This document shows positions 35,714-45,810 of a stretch of 64,000 nucleotides of DNA, one piece after another. Each line of letters opens with the position of its first letter. Within the stretch, counting starts at the first letter, position 1. Origin of the DNA: Brachycybe producta (Eukaryota; Arthropoda; Diplopoda; Playtdesmida; Andrognathidae); NCBI GenBank assembly GCA_036925085.1, contig JAUPFP010000001.1:12043854-12107853 (forward strand). The letters run 5' to 3'. The position numbers and the translations under genes were made by a program. Below the pieces are notes generated by a model that was given only the letters and a program-made list of their open reading frames with translations, made no database searches and was not told the DNA's origin.

Positions 35714-36175
35714 TCAGCGAGGGATGAAGATCATTTTCTCGGCCATGATGTTATTAAACCCGTTGATATCGACAATACTGGAGAAATTAATAAGGGGAAG
35801 CCAACCCCCTTTTTGTTTGATGAGAAAGTTTTTCTTCAACTTTGGAGATCCTTTCATATTCACTAATTTATTCAGTACATGCCAATAGGGCCGTAACTTT
35901 CTTTTTTCATGTTCACTCAGTACAATGGTAGAGTTCACAATATTATGCGCACAATCACACAAACACTGAATAAAATCCAAATTAGAGTTCTTTAGAAGTC
36001 CTTTTACAAGTCGTAAATTACTTTCTGCAGCTATGTGTAATCTGTGAATGTTACGATCGAGCCGTGAAGGAATCTTTTGACTTACTTTCATCGTTGTAGG
36101 TAAAGGTAAGACATGTTTACACTTGTTCCAAAATGTGTTCCTGTATTGTTCCCAAGAGGCATATCTATAAATCAT
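35714..36175 (-). CDS. Polinton-associated short basic protein (QKGG motif)
   Basis: 153 codons. The middle has LLKNSNLDFIQCLCDCAHNI, LSEHEKRKLRPYWHVL, KLKKNFLIKQKGGWLPL. Helical, basic, ending near a hydrophobic tail. The pattern (Leu-rich helix, C..C..N, LS..QK.KL, K..L.QKGG) is one I recall from short accessory proteins of Polinton-like and adintovirus-like elements. The N-terminal 40 codons may be non-homologous. Open from Met to stop, although its neighbours are broken. Confidence 0.6.
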   Translation of the reverse strand: MIYRYASWEQYRNTFWNKCKHVLPLPTTMKVSQKIPSRLDRNIHRLHIAAESNLRLVKGLLKNSNLDFIQCLCDCAHNIVNSTIVLSEHEKRKLRPYWHVLNKLVNMKGSPKLKKNFLIKQKGGWLPLINFSSIVDINGFNNIMAEKMIFIPR

Positions 36176-36179
36176 GGGC

Positions 36180-37409
36180 TTGTGAAAGCATGAATAGATG
36201 TATTACATCATGTCTAGACTCATTAAAACTTGGTTCAATTTCTTAAACCTAAAGTTATTCGTAAAGAAGCGTGTTTACCCCCGTATTCCCAAAACCTGGC
36301 TAGACATGATTGGGTTTATTGAAACTTGACAATGTAATAAATATTTTTAGACAAATAAGTTGAATGTGCAACTATGTCATCTTATAATTTTTTTTAAATA
36401 AAAAAATAAACTACATCTGCAGATGATGACAGGTTGGCTAACAAAATTGTCATGGAACTTATATTCATTATTAATACTATTATTATCATTATTATTAATG
36501 TATTATCATCATTCTTACTATTATTTTTAGTATTATATTTACTAGGTTATTAAGATGTTACATAAAGATTGATGAACTTAACTTTTTGGTTATATTTACT
36601 TGTTTATATGTTGACATAGAAGTATTTTTCTTAACATTTCATATTGCCCCTGTTTGCAGTATTATATCCCCTCTTTCAATAAACAGAAGTAAAAGTTCAG
36701 CAAACTAGGGAAAATATAAAAAGTCCTGGCCTTCATTTACTCTGACTGTTTATATAAAAACCAGACACAATTCTAGATAGGCCTATCTGTAACATAGGCC
36801 TACACAGCTTTAATTTCTTTAACTTTTTAACTCCCCCTCTTTTTATTATTTATCTTCAATGTTAAAATTCTTCCCATCAGTCTGAAGGAAACCTACCAAG
36901 AGAAATATAACAAACTCTGGTTTCTGTACTCAGACTTTATACATAAATCACTGTCAACTTTAGATAGGCCTATCTGTAACATGGGCCTACATTGCAACAT
37001 AGGACTAAATTGTAACATAGGCCTAAATTGTAACATGGGCCTAAATTGTAACATGGGCCTACATAACCTATAGCCCTATAACAGTTCAACATTTAGATGT
37101 CACCCTCCCCTTTTTGGTTTTTCTCTCTCCCTATTAATAAACTTACCCTTCTCTCAAACAACTTGTAAAGAAAATCTCTCCCCTCCTGGTGCATTACAAA
37201 AGGAATTCAATCTTTTGAATATAAGTTAAGTTTGAAATAGTTCCCAGGGAAACCCCTACAGTTAGGGCATGAGAACATGTAGAACCCCAACTATAATGTT
37301 CTCCACCCCTACCCTTCACCCCAACTTAAATATATTTTCTCATGGCCATAAACTTCCTGTCAACTTTTAATATAAAAAGTTGTATAAAATTATTCAAATA
37401 AGAGAAAAG
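36180..37409. other. Noncoding; short repeats
   Basis: An imperfect ATT microsatellite at 36467-36535, and a 24-bp tandem repeat (AACATGGGCCTAAATTGT type) at 36975-37070. The phrase TAGATAGGCCTATCTGTAAC occurs at about 36774 and 36961. No gene. Confidence 0.6.
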
Positions 37410-38166
37410 TGTAATGACCCGACTTGGGTCTGAAACAACACCCCGGCAAAACTTCCCCGTCTTACCAGATCCCAGGCTCCTTCGGGGACCGGGATCGTAA
37501 TGCGGGCTGCCCTCTTAACGCCATGTCCAGGTGGCACCGGCCAACCGTAGCCTGCCTCGCCAAATATCGACGGTCGGATGACCGCCGAGCTACGACGAGA
37601 ACCTACGGTGACCGCCCGATGGGTCCACTGTAAACCGGCGTGTGAAGTACCAGCCGACAAGCCGTAAAACAAGCCGGAATAGGATGGTGGTGATACGGTG
37701 ACTCCCCAACCGTAAACCCCCACCCTCCTCGCAGTAACTTCCCTAAAGAATGACACAAACACACAGTGGTTGAGAGTGAAAATAAGATAATTTATTCAAA
37801 AATAAACAAAGAAAAACACACTCAATTTAGGCAATATCTGCTGGATGATTTATCCAGCAGAGAGCAAATAGAAAAGAGATGACTCCATGATGATCTTGAA
37901 GATAGATGATGGTGGCCATCTTGGCCACCCATAAAACAAAAAGCACAACCAAAACACATGCACCTTGCATGAAGGGTCTACCACACACTGTCTAGAATAT
38001 AATGGCCACCGCCATTATATACCACCCCCAGGCTGCTACACCTGGGGGAGGACAGTGACCCTTGCTGGCCATTTTGTCGTCTGCCTGGCAGCTAATAAGC
38101 CAGCCTAGCAGACGACACAGGAGATTTAGTTCTGCTTCAACAAAGGAGCAAAACTGGGTCGTCACA
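37410..38166 (-). repeat. Family B 3' LTR
   Basis: Reads TGTGACGACCC...GGGTCATTACA on the minus strand, 757 bp, matching the solo LTR at 27582. No flanking duplication is visible (AAAG against ATCC), as expected for one LTR of an element whose other end is lost. A purine-rich GGAAGTTGAGAGGAT (minus strand, 38167-38181) directly precedes it as polypurine tract. Confidence 0.85.
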
Positions 38167-38387
38167 ATCCTCTCAACTTCCCTGATCCGCCCCGGGATCA
38201 GGTCAGTCGAGCCAGCAAGGATTGCGCCTGTGACCCACACTCAGCTTCAGGTGGAATTCATCGGCAGTGGAACTACCAGAGTGCCCATCCACTCCGATAT
38301 CCACCGACGTATCCACCACAGGCACATCCGGGTGTTACGCCACCCGCCTACGATATTGAACTCAGTCCCCCTGAGCTTTGCCTCCTC

Positions 38388-38798
38388 CTACCTTCGAAAC
38401 ACATCAATGGCCAGAGTGGCAAGCTGCGAACCCCTATGGAGGGTACGACTCGTTAGAAGATCTACGAGGGCAGCTGCGGGATCAGACACGCTCCCTCGTA
38501 GTGGTTGGATAACAAATTCTCCAACCATCTCTTCTAAGTCGCAGCCAAGGAGACACTGGACATATGGTGCCGCGAGCTGGACTAGACGAACCAATCCAGC
38601 TCCTGTCTCCATCACATCCAAAATTGCAAAGCGTCTCCTTACCGGGTTGACGACCAACAACACCGTATAGTCTCTACCACCAAAAGCAAGCACATATCGC
38701 ATGCTAAATGATGGCAACCACGGCGCCCATCGTACCGGGAGTGGCTCTCCCAAGGTATTGGAACCCCTCCATTCCCGGCTGGTCCTGCCACAGACCAA
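38388..38798 (-). CDS. Family B 3' ORF fragment, unknown
   Basis: 136 codons including FGGRDYTVLLVVNP, RRFAILDVMETGAGLVRLV and DLEEMVGEFVI. It lies between the basic ORF and the 3' LTR. Not recognised; it may be the C-terminal part of the same ORF after a frame break. GC-rich unlike the host sequence. Confidence 0.4.
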   Translation of the reverse strand: MVCGRTSREWRGSNTLGEPLPVRWAPWLPSFSMRYVLAFGGRDYTVLLVVNPVRRRFAILDVMETGAGLVRLVQLAAPYVQCLLGCDLEEMVGEFVIQPLRGSVSDPAAALVDLLTSRTLHRGSQLATLAIDVFRR

Positions 38799-38895
38799 GT
38801 CGGTTATTCAGAAAGACTCTCTGAATATGGAGGACTGGCTCCAAGGCGTCGTCCCTTGCCAATGGGCTGGGGAGACCTGGTTTTCTCCTTTGGTC

Positions 38896-40140
38896 CTAGG
38901 GTCGCAAAGACCCCCTTGTCAAGACCCGGAGAGAAGGGTGTCCTTCCAATGGAAGGCACGGGACCATGTTTGGTAGGAACGTTAACTGTCCCCACCGGGC
39001 TGCCCCACCTCTAGGCAAAGGCGAGCTGACCCAGTGGAGAGTTCCCACCGACCAAACCCGCGGGTTCGGTACCGTGACCACCTTCGGGGAGGATGGAGGT
39101 ATACCGAGAACAACGTCTCGCATTGACCTGCCATCCATCCGTGCCATCATTACCTGACGAGTATGGCACGGCTGGTTCCCGGCCGACACGGTCACACCGT
39201 GTCGGGACTCCTCCTCATCTGTCCCAACTCTTCTGGCAGTCATCCCCTGGGACTCCTGACCAGAAGGTCCTAGACCTCCCTTCTTCCCAAACCTGGACTT
39301 TTTCTTGTCCACCTTCTGTTTCTTCTTTTTGGAAGAAGGTTTACCGTGCTTTGAGCTGGACACACCTAAGCTCAAAGATTCACCGGGCCGGTCAGACTTA
39401 GGAGGGTGGTTAGCCCCCTTCGAGTGACCGGACTTCCCAACCAAAGCCTTTCCAGCTGACGCTGTAATCGCCTCCGAGTTGGCTCCCGTAGCCGATTTGA
39501 CAATTAAGGGCTTTCGTGCCGCCACGAACTGCCCTCTTTCATCCCGAGGAATATTCGCTTTCCCCGGTGAAAGGGTCGGCTGACCCTTGCCACCAACAGT
39601 TTTAGCTCCTACACCTTGGGTAGGTGCCTTGAGAGCCTGCATCGCCCCCCTCTGGGCAATGCGCTGTTGGTCAGCGGCAGTTGAGGCACTCGCAACAAGT
39701 GTGACACCATGTCCGACAGGAGGTTTTCCTGTAACGAGCAGATTCCGAACGTCAGTTCCCCACAGGGGCGGAAACTGAGAGGTCCGGGGCTCGAACTCCT
39801 GTCGGCGTTCAACCTGCTTAGCTCTCTTTATCCGAGGTTCGCACTTTGCCGCTTGAGCCATGTGGTACCGTGCACGGTCCTCATAGCTCCACTTGCCTGC
39901 AGGGAAGCCGGCCGGACCTCCACGTGAGGTCTTAGCCTTTTTCCCCGCCGGATGACTGACCACTGGTGGGATGAAAGGGCAGGGGCATTTCTGTCCCTGA
40001 CCACCACCACCACTCACTGGAGTGCTCTTCCTAGGAGTGGATACTGAAGGTTGGTTGGCCTTTTTCTCCTCTCTTCGGTCCCTCTTGGGAGTCCCAGATT
40101 GCATACCCAAAAAACCAGCAACTACTGCGGGCAAACCCAT
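38896..40140 (-). CDS. Family B basic low-complexity ORF, 414 codons
   Basis: The 414-codon frame is strongly basic, with many Lys-rich runs (SSKKKKQKVDKKKSRFGKKG) and Gly/Pro/Ser-rich segments. There is no recognisable enzyme domain, signal peptide or membrane span. It follows an RT fragment and precedes the LTR, so it occupies the place of ORF3 in family A, although I see no clear sequence similarity between the two. A nucleic-acid-binding role is only a guess from charge. Confidence 0.45.
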   Translation of the reverse strand: MGLPAVVAGFLGMQSGTPKRDRREEKKANQPSVSTPRKSTPVSGGGGQGQKCPCPFIPPVVSHPAGKKAKTSRGGPAGFPAGKWSYEDRARYHMAQAAKCEPRIKRAKQVERRQEFEPRTSQFPPLWGTDVRNLLVTGKPPVGHGVTLVASASTAADQQRIAQRGAMQALKAPTQGVGAKTVGGKGQPTLSPGKANIPRDERGQFVAARKPLIVKSATGANSEAITASAGKALVGKSGHSKGANHPPKSDRPGESLSLGVSSSKHGKPSSKKKKQKVDKKKSRFGKKGGLGPSGQESQGMTARRVGTDEEESRHGVTVSAGNQPCHTRQVMMARMDGRSMRDVVLGIPPSSPKVVTVPNPRVWSVGTLHWVSSPLPRGGAARWGQLTFLPNMVPCLPLEGHPSLRVLTRGSLRP

Positions 40141-40439
40141 GGCAGGAGGTTGGTCTTCAGGCCGGGCAGACCCTGGAGCTCCTCAGGATGAGCATGGGCC
40201 TCAGCCGGAAGGCCTACTGCCGGCATAAGTTTCGCCATGGCAGCTTCCCTCCTCTCGAGCTGAGCCTCTCTCTCAGCAAGAGAACTCATCCGTACAGCGT
40301 ACCTAACAGCACCGGACTTCTTGGATTTTGATCTGTCCTTATGGCACTGCTGGGCAGGGAACTCAACGACGTAGGATCGTTTCCCATCCGCCATCAGAAA
40401 ACCTTCCGATTGCATCTGGTACTTCCGACATGCGTCCAC
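40122..40439 (-). CDS. Family B small ORF upstream of the basic ORF
   Basis: 105 codons with QMQSEGFLMADGKRSYVVEF and a charged helix SSLAEREAQLERREAAMAKL that could form a coiled coil. It overlaps the start of the 414-codon frame by 19 bases, so the two were perhaps one protein before a frame break. Confidence 0.45.
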   Translation of the reverse strand: MDACRKYQMQSEGFLMADGKRSYVVEFPAQQCHKDRSKSKKSGAVRYAVRMSSLAEREAQLERREAAMAKLMPAVGLPAEAHAHPEELQGLPGLKTNLLPWVCPQ

Positions 40440-40489
40440 CGATCAAGTTGGTCCTCCTCAGACCTTGTCAAATCCGAAGAAACACTTCT

Positions 40490-40830
40490 TCGGCTGGAGT
40501 TTCAGCTCCGCCCCTGCTCAAAGGTGCTCCCAAAGACGATAATGTCATCTAGGTACACCAAGCAGCTCTCCCACTTATGTCCCGCCAACAAAAGGTCTAA
40601 CGCTCTTTGCATTGTGGCAGGAGCATTGCAGAGTCCGAAAGACATTTTTCGGAACTCAAACAGACCTTGAGAGCAAATGAATGCTGTCTTCTCATGACCT
40701 GCCAGTAACCACTAGCAAGGTCCAGAGTTGCAAAATACTTTGCTCCGGCTAGTGAATCGAGGGCATCATCGATGCGAGGTAGCGGGTACTGATCCGCCTT
40801 TGTCTGGGCGTTCAGTCTCCGATAGTCCAC
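40490..40830 (-). pseudogene. Family B reverse-transcriptase fragment
   Basis: Carries [46 protein letters not shown] and YLDDIIVF across a small internal deletion and frame break. This is a gypsy RT distinct from family A. Left of 40490 the polymerase stops and ORF3-like sequence follows directly, so RNase H and integrase have been deleted. Confidence 0.85.
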
Positions 40831-42368
40831 TTCTTGGTGAGTTCCGGTCGATATCCCCGGACAATGAGCTGGTCGATCGTAGCCCAACTGTTGGTCGGAG
40901 ATGTAGTGCGAACTGGTTTCCTGGTGGTCGGTAGCACGGTGCCGACTTCAGGGACTTCTATGGGCTTTTGGCCCCTCTTGACGCACTCTTCATTTTGGCG
41001 GGCTATCCACTCTTTCATAGCCCTTTTGTCGGCATTCCTCTCTCCTTGGGTGCGGCCCCGGCGATTCGAGGAGTACAACTCGGCTGGTACTCCCCCTTCG
41101 GCATCACTGCCGGGCGGCGTGTCCATATCCTCTGGGGGTCGCGGGAACTGTTGTCTTGGGTCCCGGGCTGGTTCCATGTAGATGTCCGGTTCTGGATCAC
41201 CTAACTGAGGAGGCGGAGATCTCATTAATGGAACGAAACGATTTACCAAATCATCTTCCGATTCGGGGCTCTTCCGTTTCTTCAAAGAGTTACCCGAATC
41301 ATTCTTATCCTTGCTGGAAGTCGAGGCATTGCTGCCTAAAGGCTTTTCAGCCGCGTTGGCTGCTCCGGTCTTTAGGGTGGCATCCTCGATTTCGATCACT
41401 TCATCATCGTGGCCCTCTCCAAATAAGGCCGTAAAATTGAATGAGTCCTCGCTGCTAGAAGACTTTCCTCCAAAAGAACGCAGCATTTTCTTAGCAAAAT
41501 AAAACTTTTGATCACTTGTCACTGTAGAAAATCGCAAAACTTTACTTTCGCGTGCTTCTCTTTCAGAAGTGAATTCAAAACTGGAGTCCAAAATAGCGGC
41601 GGCATCCCCACGTGGTTCTAAGGGGTTGCCAAGTCTAATTTCCGGGTCAGAAGAGGCGGAGCTACTAGCTACTTCCGGTTTCTCTTCTTTTCCTCTTCTC
41701 TCGAGTTCTCCCACCAGGCGGCGCTGTGCAAGGCGGCAAATTCGAATTTCTGCATCCTTTGATGCTTCTTCTTGACTATCTGGGTCTAATTTGGCCGTTT
41801 TAACGCCAAATTTCACCCATCTCTGCGGTAAATTAGCTTTTGCAAATTTTTTCTTCTCTCCACCACGTGTTTGCACACGGGAATCCAATTGGACTGGTTC
41901 TTTTGGAGCAGTTTTCTTTGGTCTCCCACGTTTCATTTTAGATGGTTCCAGAGGAATCTCTGGAACTTCCTCTTCTTCTTTTCCATAAGTTTCCGGATGA
42001 GTTTCTTGACTGGCATCGGGGATAACTTCTTCTTCTTTACGACGAACTTCCGGAGTACTCTCAACAGGTAAGTTGTCGTCTGCTTCGTCAATAATTTCTT
42101 CATCAGCGTCGGATTCTTCCTTGGCACTGGTACTTTCTTCAATGTCATCAGGTAAGTTTGTTTGAGGAGCCCTCAGGTCATTGGCCTCGAAATAGGGTCT
42201 CATTTGCTGAACATTGACGGTGTCTCTCATAGTCAGACCAGATCGAGTGACGTACTCGATCTCGTAGACTAAGTCGGTTATCTTTTTGGTGACAACACAG
42301 GGTTCCTTGTATGGCCAGATGAGTTTCTGAGCCATTCCTGGCTTTGGCACACGATCTCTTATCAGCAC
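40812..42368 (-). CDS. pol: Family A integrase C-terminus fused in frame to ORF3
   Basis: 518 codons without interruption. It starts inside the integrase C-terminal domain ([30 protein letters not shown]), passes an acidic tract ([16 protein letters not shown]) and an AT-hook-like MKRGRPKK, and continues without stop into ORF3 ([30 protein letters not shown]). It shows that ORF3 is, in the intact family, a C-terminal extension of Pol. The last residues before the stop come from the neighbouring family B sequence. Confidence 0.85.
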   Translation of the reverse strand: MLIRDRVPKPGMAQKLIWPYKEPCVVTKKITDLVYEIEYVTRSGLTMRDTVNVQQMRPYFEANDLRAPQTNLPDDIEESTSAKEESDADEEIIDEADDNLPVESTPEVRRKEEEVIPDASQETHPETYGKEEEEVPEIPLEPSKMKRGRPKKTAPKEPVQLDSRVQTRGGEKKKFAKANLPQRWVKFGVKTAKLDPDSQEEASKDAEIRICRLAQRRLVGELERRGKEEKPEVASSSASSDPEIRLGNPLEPRGDAAAILDSSFEFTSEREARESKVLRFSTVTSDQKFYFAKKMLRSFGGKSSSSEDSFNFTALFGEGHDDEVIEIEDATLKTGAANAAEKPLGSNASTSSKDKNDSGNSLKKRKSPESEDDLVNRFVPLMRSPPPQLGDPEPDIYMEPARDPRQQFPRPPEDMDTPPGSDAEGGVPAELYSSNRRGRTQGERNADKRAMKEWIARQNEECVKRGQKPIEVPEVGTVLPTTRKPVRTTSPTNSWATIDQLIVRGYRPELTKKWTIGD

Positions 42369-42381
42369 TTTCTGACCCGGT

Positions 42382-45211
42382 TTATAGTCCGGAATCGTAC
42401 GATGCTTCCCGTCGTAGTTTCTTTTCTGCAGCTTCTATGTTCTTCTTAGCAGCATCCAGAGCTAGATCAGACTGCTCTGCTTCGTCTGTTACGGGCGGTG
42501 GCACGATAGGAGCGCGTGGCATCATGTTATCCAACGTGGTCCTGGGCTCGCGATCGAACATCAATCGATACGGCGAAAATTTCGTGGAGTTATGCTCTAC
42601 CAGGTTGTAGGCCATAACTGCGTCACCTAATTTCTTTTTCCAGTCAGCCTGCTGCTGAAGGACATCCAAGTGACGTTTCACCACTTCCATGACTGTATGG
42701 TTCGTTCTTTCTGCCAACCCATCAGCTTGTGGATGATAGGCTGTTGTGGCAGCATGCTAGATTGCATAGGTCTTGAAAAACGCTTGAGTCTCGTTACTCA
42801 AAAATTGGGGTCCTCGATCAGTGATGATCTTCTGAGGCACTCCAAACTCGTTTACAATTTTATCCTTGACGAAGGCAATTGCTGCCTGAGCGGTTGCTCT
42901 TGCCACTGCTTTGGCGATGCAATACTTCGTCGCGTAGTCCACTGCAATTAAAATATGTTGAACTCCTCCGATTGACTTCGGAAGAGGACCAACATAATCC
43001 ATTCCCCAAACACTCTGTCGGTTTTCCCACAATGATTGGCTGAAGCAATCCAGGTACTTTTTGGTGCGACAGTTTGGTTCTCTGACAGATGTGGCACGAC
43101 CTGACATAGTCGGCGACGTCTGCTTTCATTGTTTTCCAGTTGAATCGCTTCTGGATTCTCTTCATCGTTTTGGTGAATCCGAAATGTCCGGCCTCAGGCA
43201 CATCGTGGAGCATCTCGAGAATCCCAATCCTCAATTGTCGGGGCACAGTACACGTTAGTACTGGCACAGTGTCTTCGTACTTAAGGTGGTACAAAACGCC
43301 ATCCACTATCGCAAATTTCTTGTGATAGAGATGCAGTCGATCTTTCTGGAGTGATTCTTTGATGAGGAGAAGTTCTTCATCAAGGGATTGCTCCCGTTCC
43401 CACTGGAAATCGTTGTAGACAGTAAAGATGTGAAGGTCTTCGAGAGCTTCCATCTCTCCATTCTTCTGCTTCCAACTAGCAGGAACGTTGCTCTCGTAAC
43501 GTGAGACACAATCGGCGTCCACGTGCGTTTTACCTTTCTTGTAAACTACCTCATAATCATATGGCTGTAGTTTCATTTGCCATTTACCCAATCGGCCATC
43601 AAGATTCTGTGCTGTTTTCAAGTAACACAGGGCCTTATGATCGGTAAATATCTTGAATTTCCGGTTGAAAACGTACGGTCTGACTTTTTCTATGCCATAA
43701 ACGATTGCAAGACATTCTTTTTCAGTCGTTCCGTAGTTTCGTTCTGCTCCCTGGAGCTTTCGGCTGTAGTAACCTAGAACTCCAGGTTTTCTCTCAGTTT
43801 TCGCATACTGATAAATGATGACACCAATCTGGTAGTCACAAGCATCAGTGTGCAAGGCAATTTCTGCCTCCGGATCATACAAAGTTAGAATCAGAGCGGA
43901 GCAAAGAGCCTTTTTCAGACTATCAAAAGCGACCTCGAAGTCGTCATCCCACCTGAAGTCAAGGTCCTTCTTGACTAGGGCTTGCATTGGTTTGGCGATC
44001 TTGGAGTAGTTCTCGATGAAACGGTTGTAGTAGCCGGTCATTCCAAGGAAGCTTCTGACGTCAGTCACGTTTTTTGGTGCAGGAAATCCTTGAATCGTCT
44101 GCACTTTCTCTTCATCAGGTCGAATACCAAGGGCACTAATCTTGTGGCCAAGGTAGTTGATCTCGTCTTCTCCGAAGAAACATTTGCTGGGTTGAAGACT
44201 TAAATTGGCGTTCCTGATGAGCACCAAGATATCTTTCAATCTTTTCATGAACTCTTCGAAGTTCTTCGCGAAGATGACAATGTCATCTAAGTAGACCAGG
44301 CAGGTCTCCCATTTGTGGCCTGCCAGTAGCAAATCCAAAGCACGCTGCATCGTTGCAGGTGCATTCATCAGACCAAACGGCATTCTGTTAAATTTGTAGA
44401 GGCCATTGGTGCATACGAAAGCCGTTTTTTCTCGATCTCTTTCTTCCACCGGAAATTGCCAATAACCTGATATTAAATCCAAGGTTGCAAAGATCGTGGC
44501 TCCAGAAAGAGAATCGAAAGCGTCATCGATCCGTGGTAACGGATATTGGTCAGATTTGGTTTGAGCATTTAGTTTGCGATAATCGACGCAAAATCGATGC
44601 TGACCATTCTTCTTCTTGACAATCACCACCGGACTTGCGTACGGACTTTTGGATGGGCTAACAATGCCGGCGTCCAACATATCACGTAGTGTCGACTTGA
44701 TGATCTCTCTCTGAGCAGGTGAAGTACGCCGGAGCGGTTCTCGAACCGGCGGGTTTTCACCCGTGTCAATCACGTGTTTTGCCAAATTTGTCTTTTTCAA
44801 GTCGGAGGTCTTGAAGGCAAAAATGTCTCTAAATTCTCCGAGAAGCTTCCGAATCACCATTTGTTCTTCTCTTGAACGATTCGGATTGACATTCAGACTG
44901 TCTTGAAATTTGACATAGTCTTGTACTGTCACTTCGTCACTCTGTGCTTCAATTTTGTAAATCGAGGGGCCCACAGGTACATCAAGAGCTGTAATGGCGT
45001 CCTCGATCTCTGCGATCGTTTCTCTGGCTCCGAGGTGAATAACCTCCAGACGGATTGAAGATTTGAATTTGAAGGATAGACTTTCCTCTTCCTTCAACGA
45101 TCCCAGGAGAAACTTTGACTCCTCTCTGCTGGAACGTGCTTTCGCACGATTCGATGAATTGAAGACTACCTTCTTGTAGATCATCAGGAGCATTGACCTC
45201 GACGATTGCAA
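42382..45211 (-). pseudogene. pol: Family A pol, copy 2 (RT, RNase H, integrase core)
   Basis: 45211-42860 is open for 783 codons with the same RT, RNase H and integrase zinc motifs as copy 1, including [16 protein letters not shown] and YLDDIVIFAKNF. A frame break near 43020 leads to 43107-42757 (GMDYVGPLPKS, ITDRGPQF). A nonsense codon (TAG) at about 42757 and another frame break near 42385 follow, with DGLAERTNHTV between. At least three lesions. Confidence 0.93.
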
Positions 45212-45779
45212 CTTTTTTCGGATCCAGCACGAGATTCTGGACCAGACGTAGCTTAGCTGGCCCCTTATTCAGGAGTTTCTCTTGCAGATCTTCCTTCGCC
45301 ACACACTGTTCTGCTTTATTTTTAACAAGAGTAGCCTCTTGCGAGACTACTACTTGCTCTGCTTGAGTTTTAACAGAAGTAGTTCCTTTTGAGACGACTA
45401 TCTGTTCTGCTTTGTTGGACATCTTGGCGTTGTTCGTCTTTACAAACGACGTAGAGGCCCCACTTTGCAGTGGGTTCCGCCGGCTCCCATTTTCGTGAAT
45501 GGTACGGATGTAGATTCTATCTCCAAAGTCTGCTCTATGTCGTGGAGAGTCCTCTAGCTGCACCGCAGCACAGCTCTACTTAGGAGTCGTTGATTCCTCT
45601 TCTCTGTTGGCGTTTTGGCACAGGCTACCCAGACCTGGAGGCATCCCAGCATGGTTGACCGCAGCCACCCCAATAGATACTCTCGTTATCTGGTCCTGTT
45701 GGACCGTGATGTCAACCTTTGCAGGTTTCGTTGACTCCTCTTCTTTTGGGCTCTCTTTGACATCTTTTTCGGGCATCAC
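44982..45779 (-). pseudogene. Family A protease region and linker, copy 2
   Basis: Two open stretches in one frame, 45779-45576 and 45563-44982, are separated by a single TAA. The second begins with a segment ending LQSGASTSFVKT (~45440-45470). This resembles the aspartic-protease active site (D-S/T-G-A..SFV) with Gln instead of the catalytic Asp. After it come three imperfect repeats of AEQ.VVS...T.VK, and then the linker that meets pol by a +1 frame change. Confidence 0.6.
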
Positions 45780-45810
45780 TACTTTGGGTGCGAGTGGCGC
45801 CCTTAGTAGT

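Noticed and set aside
41791..45364. Plus-strand frames over the second gypsy copy
   Set aside because: Antisense of pol; the minus strand carries all recognisable motifs.
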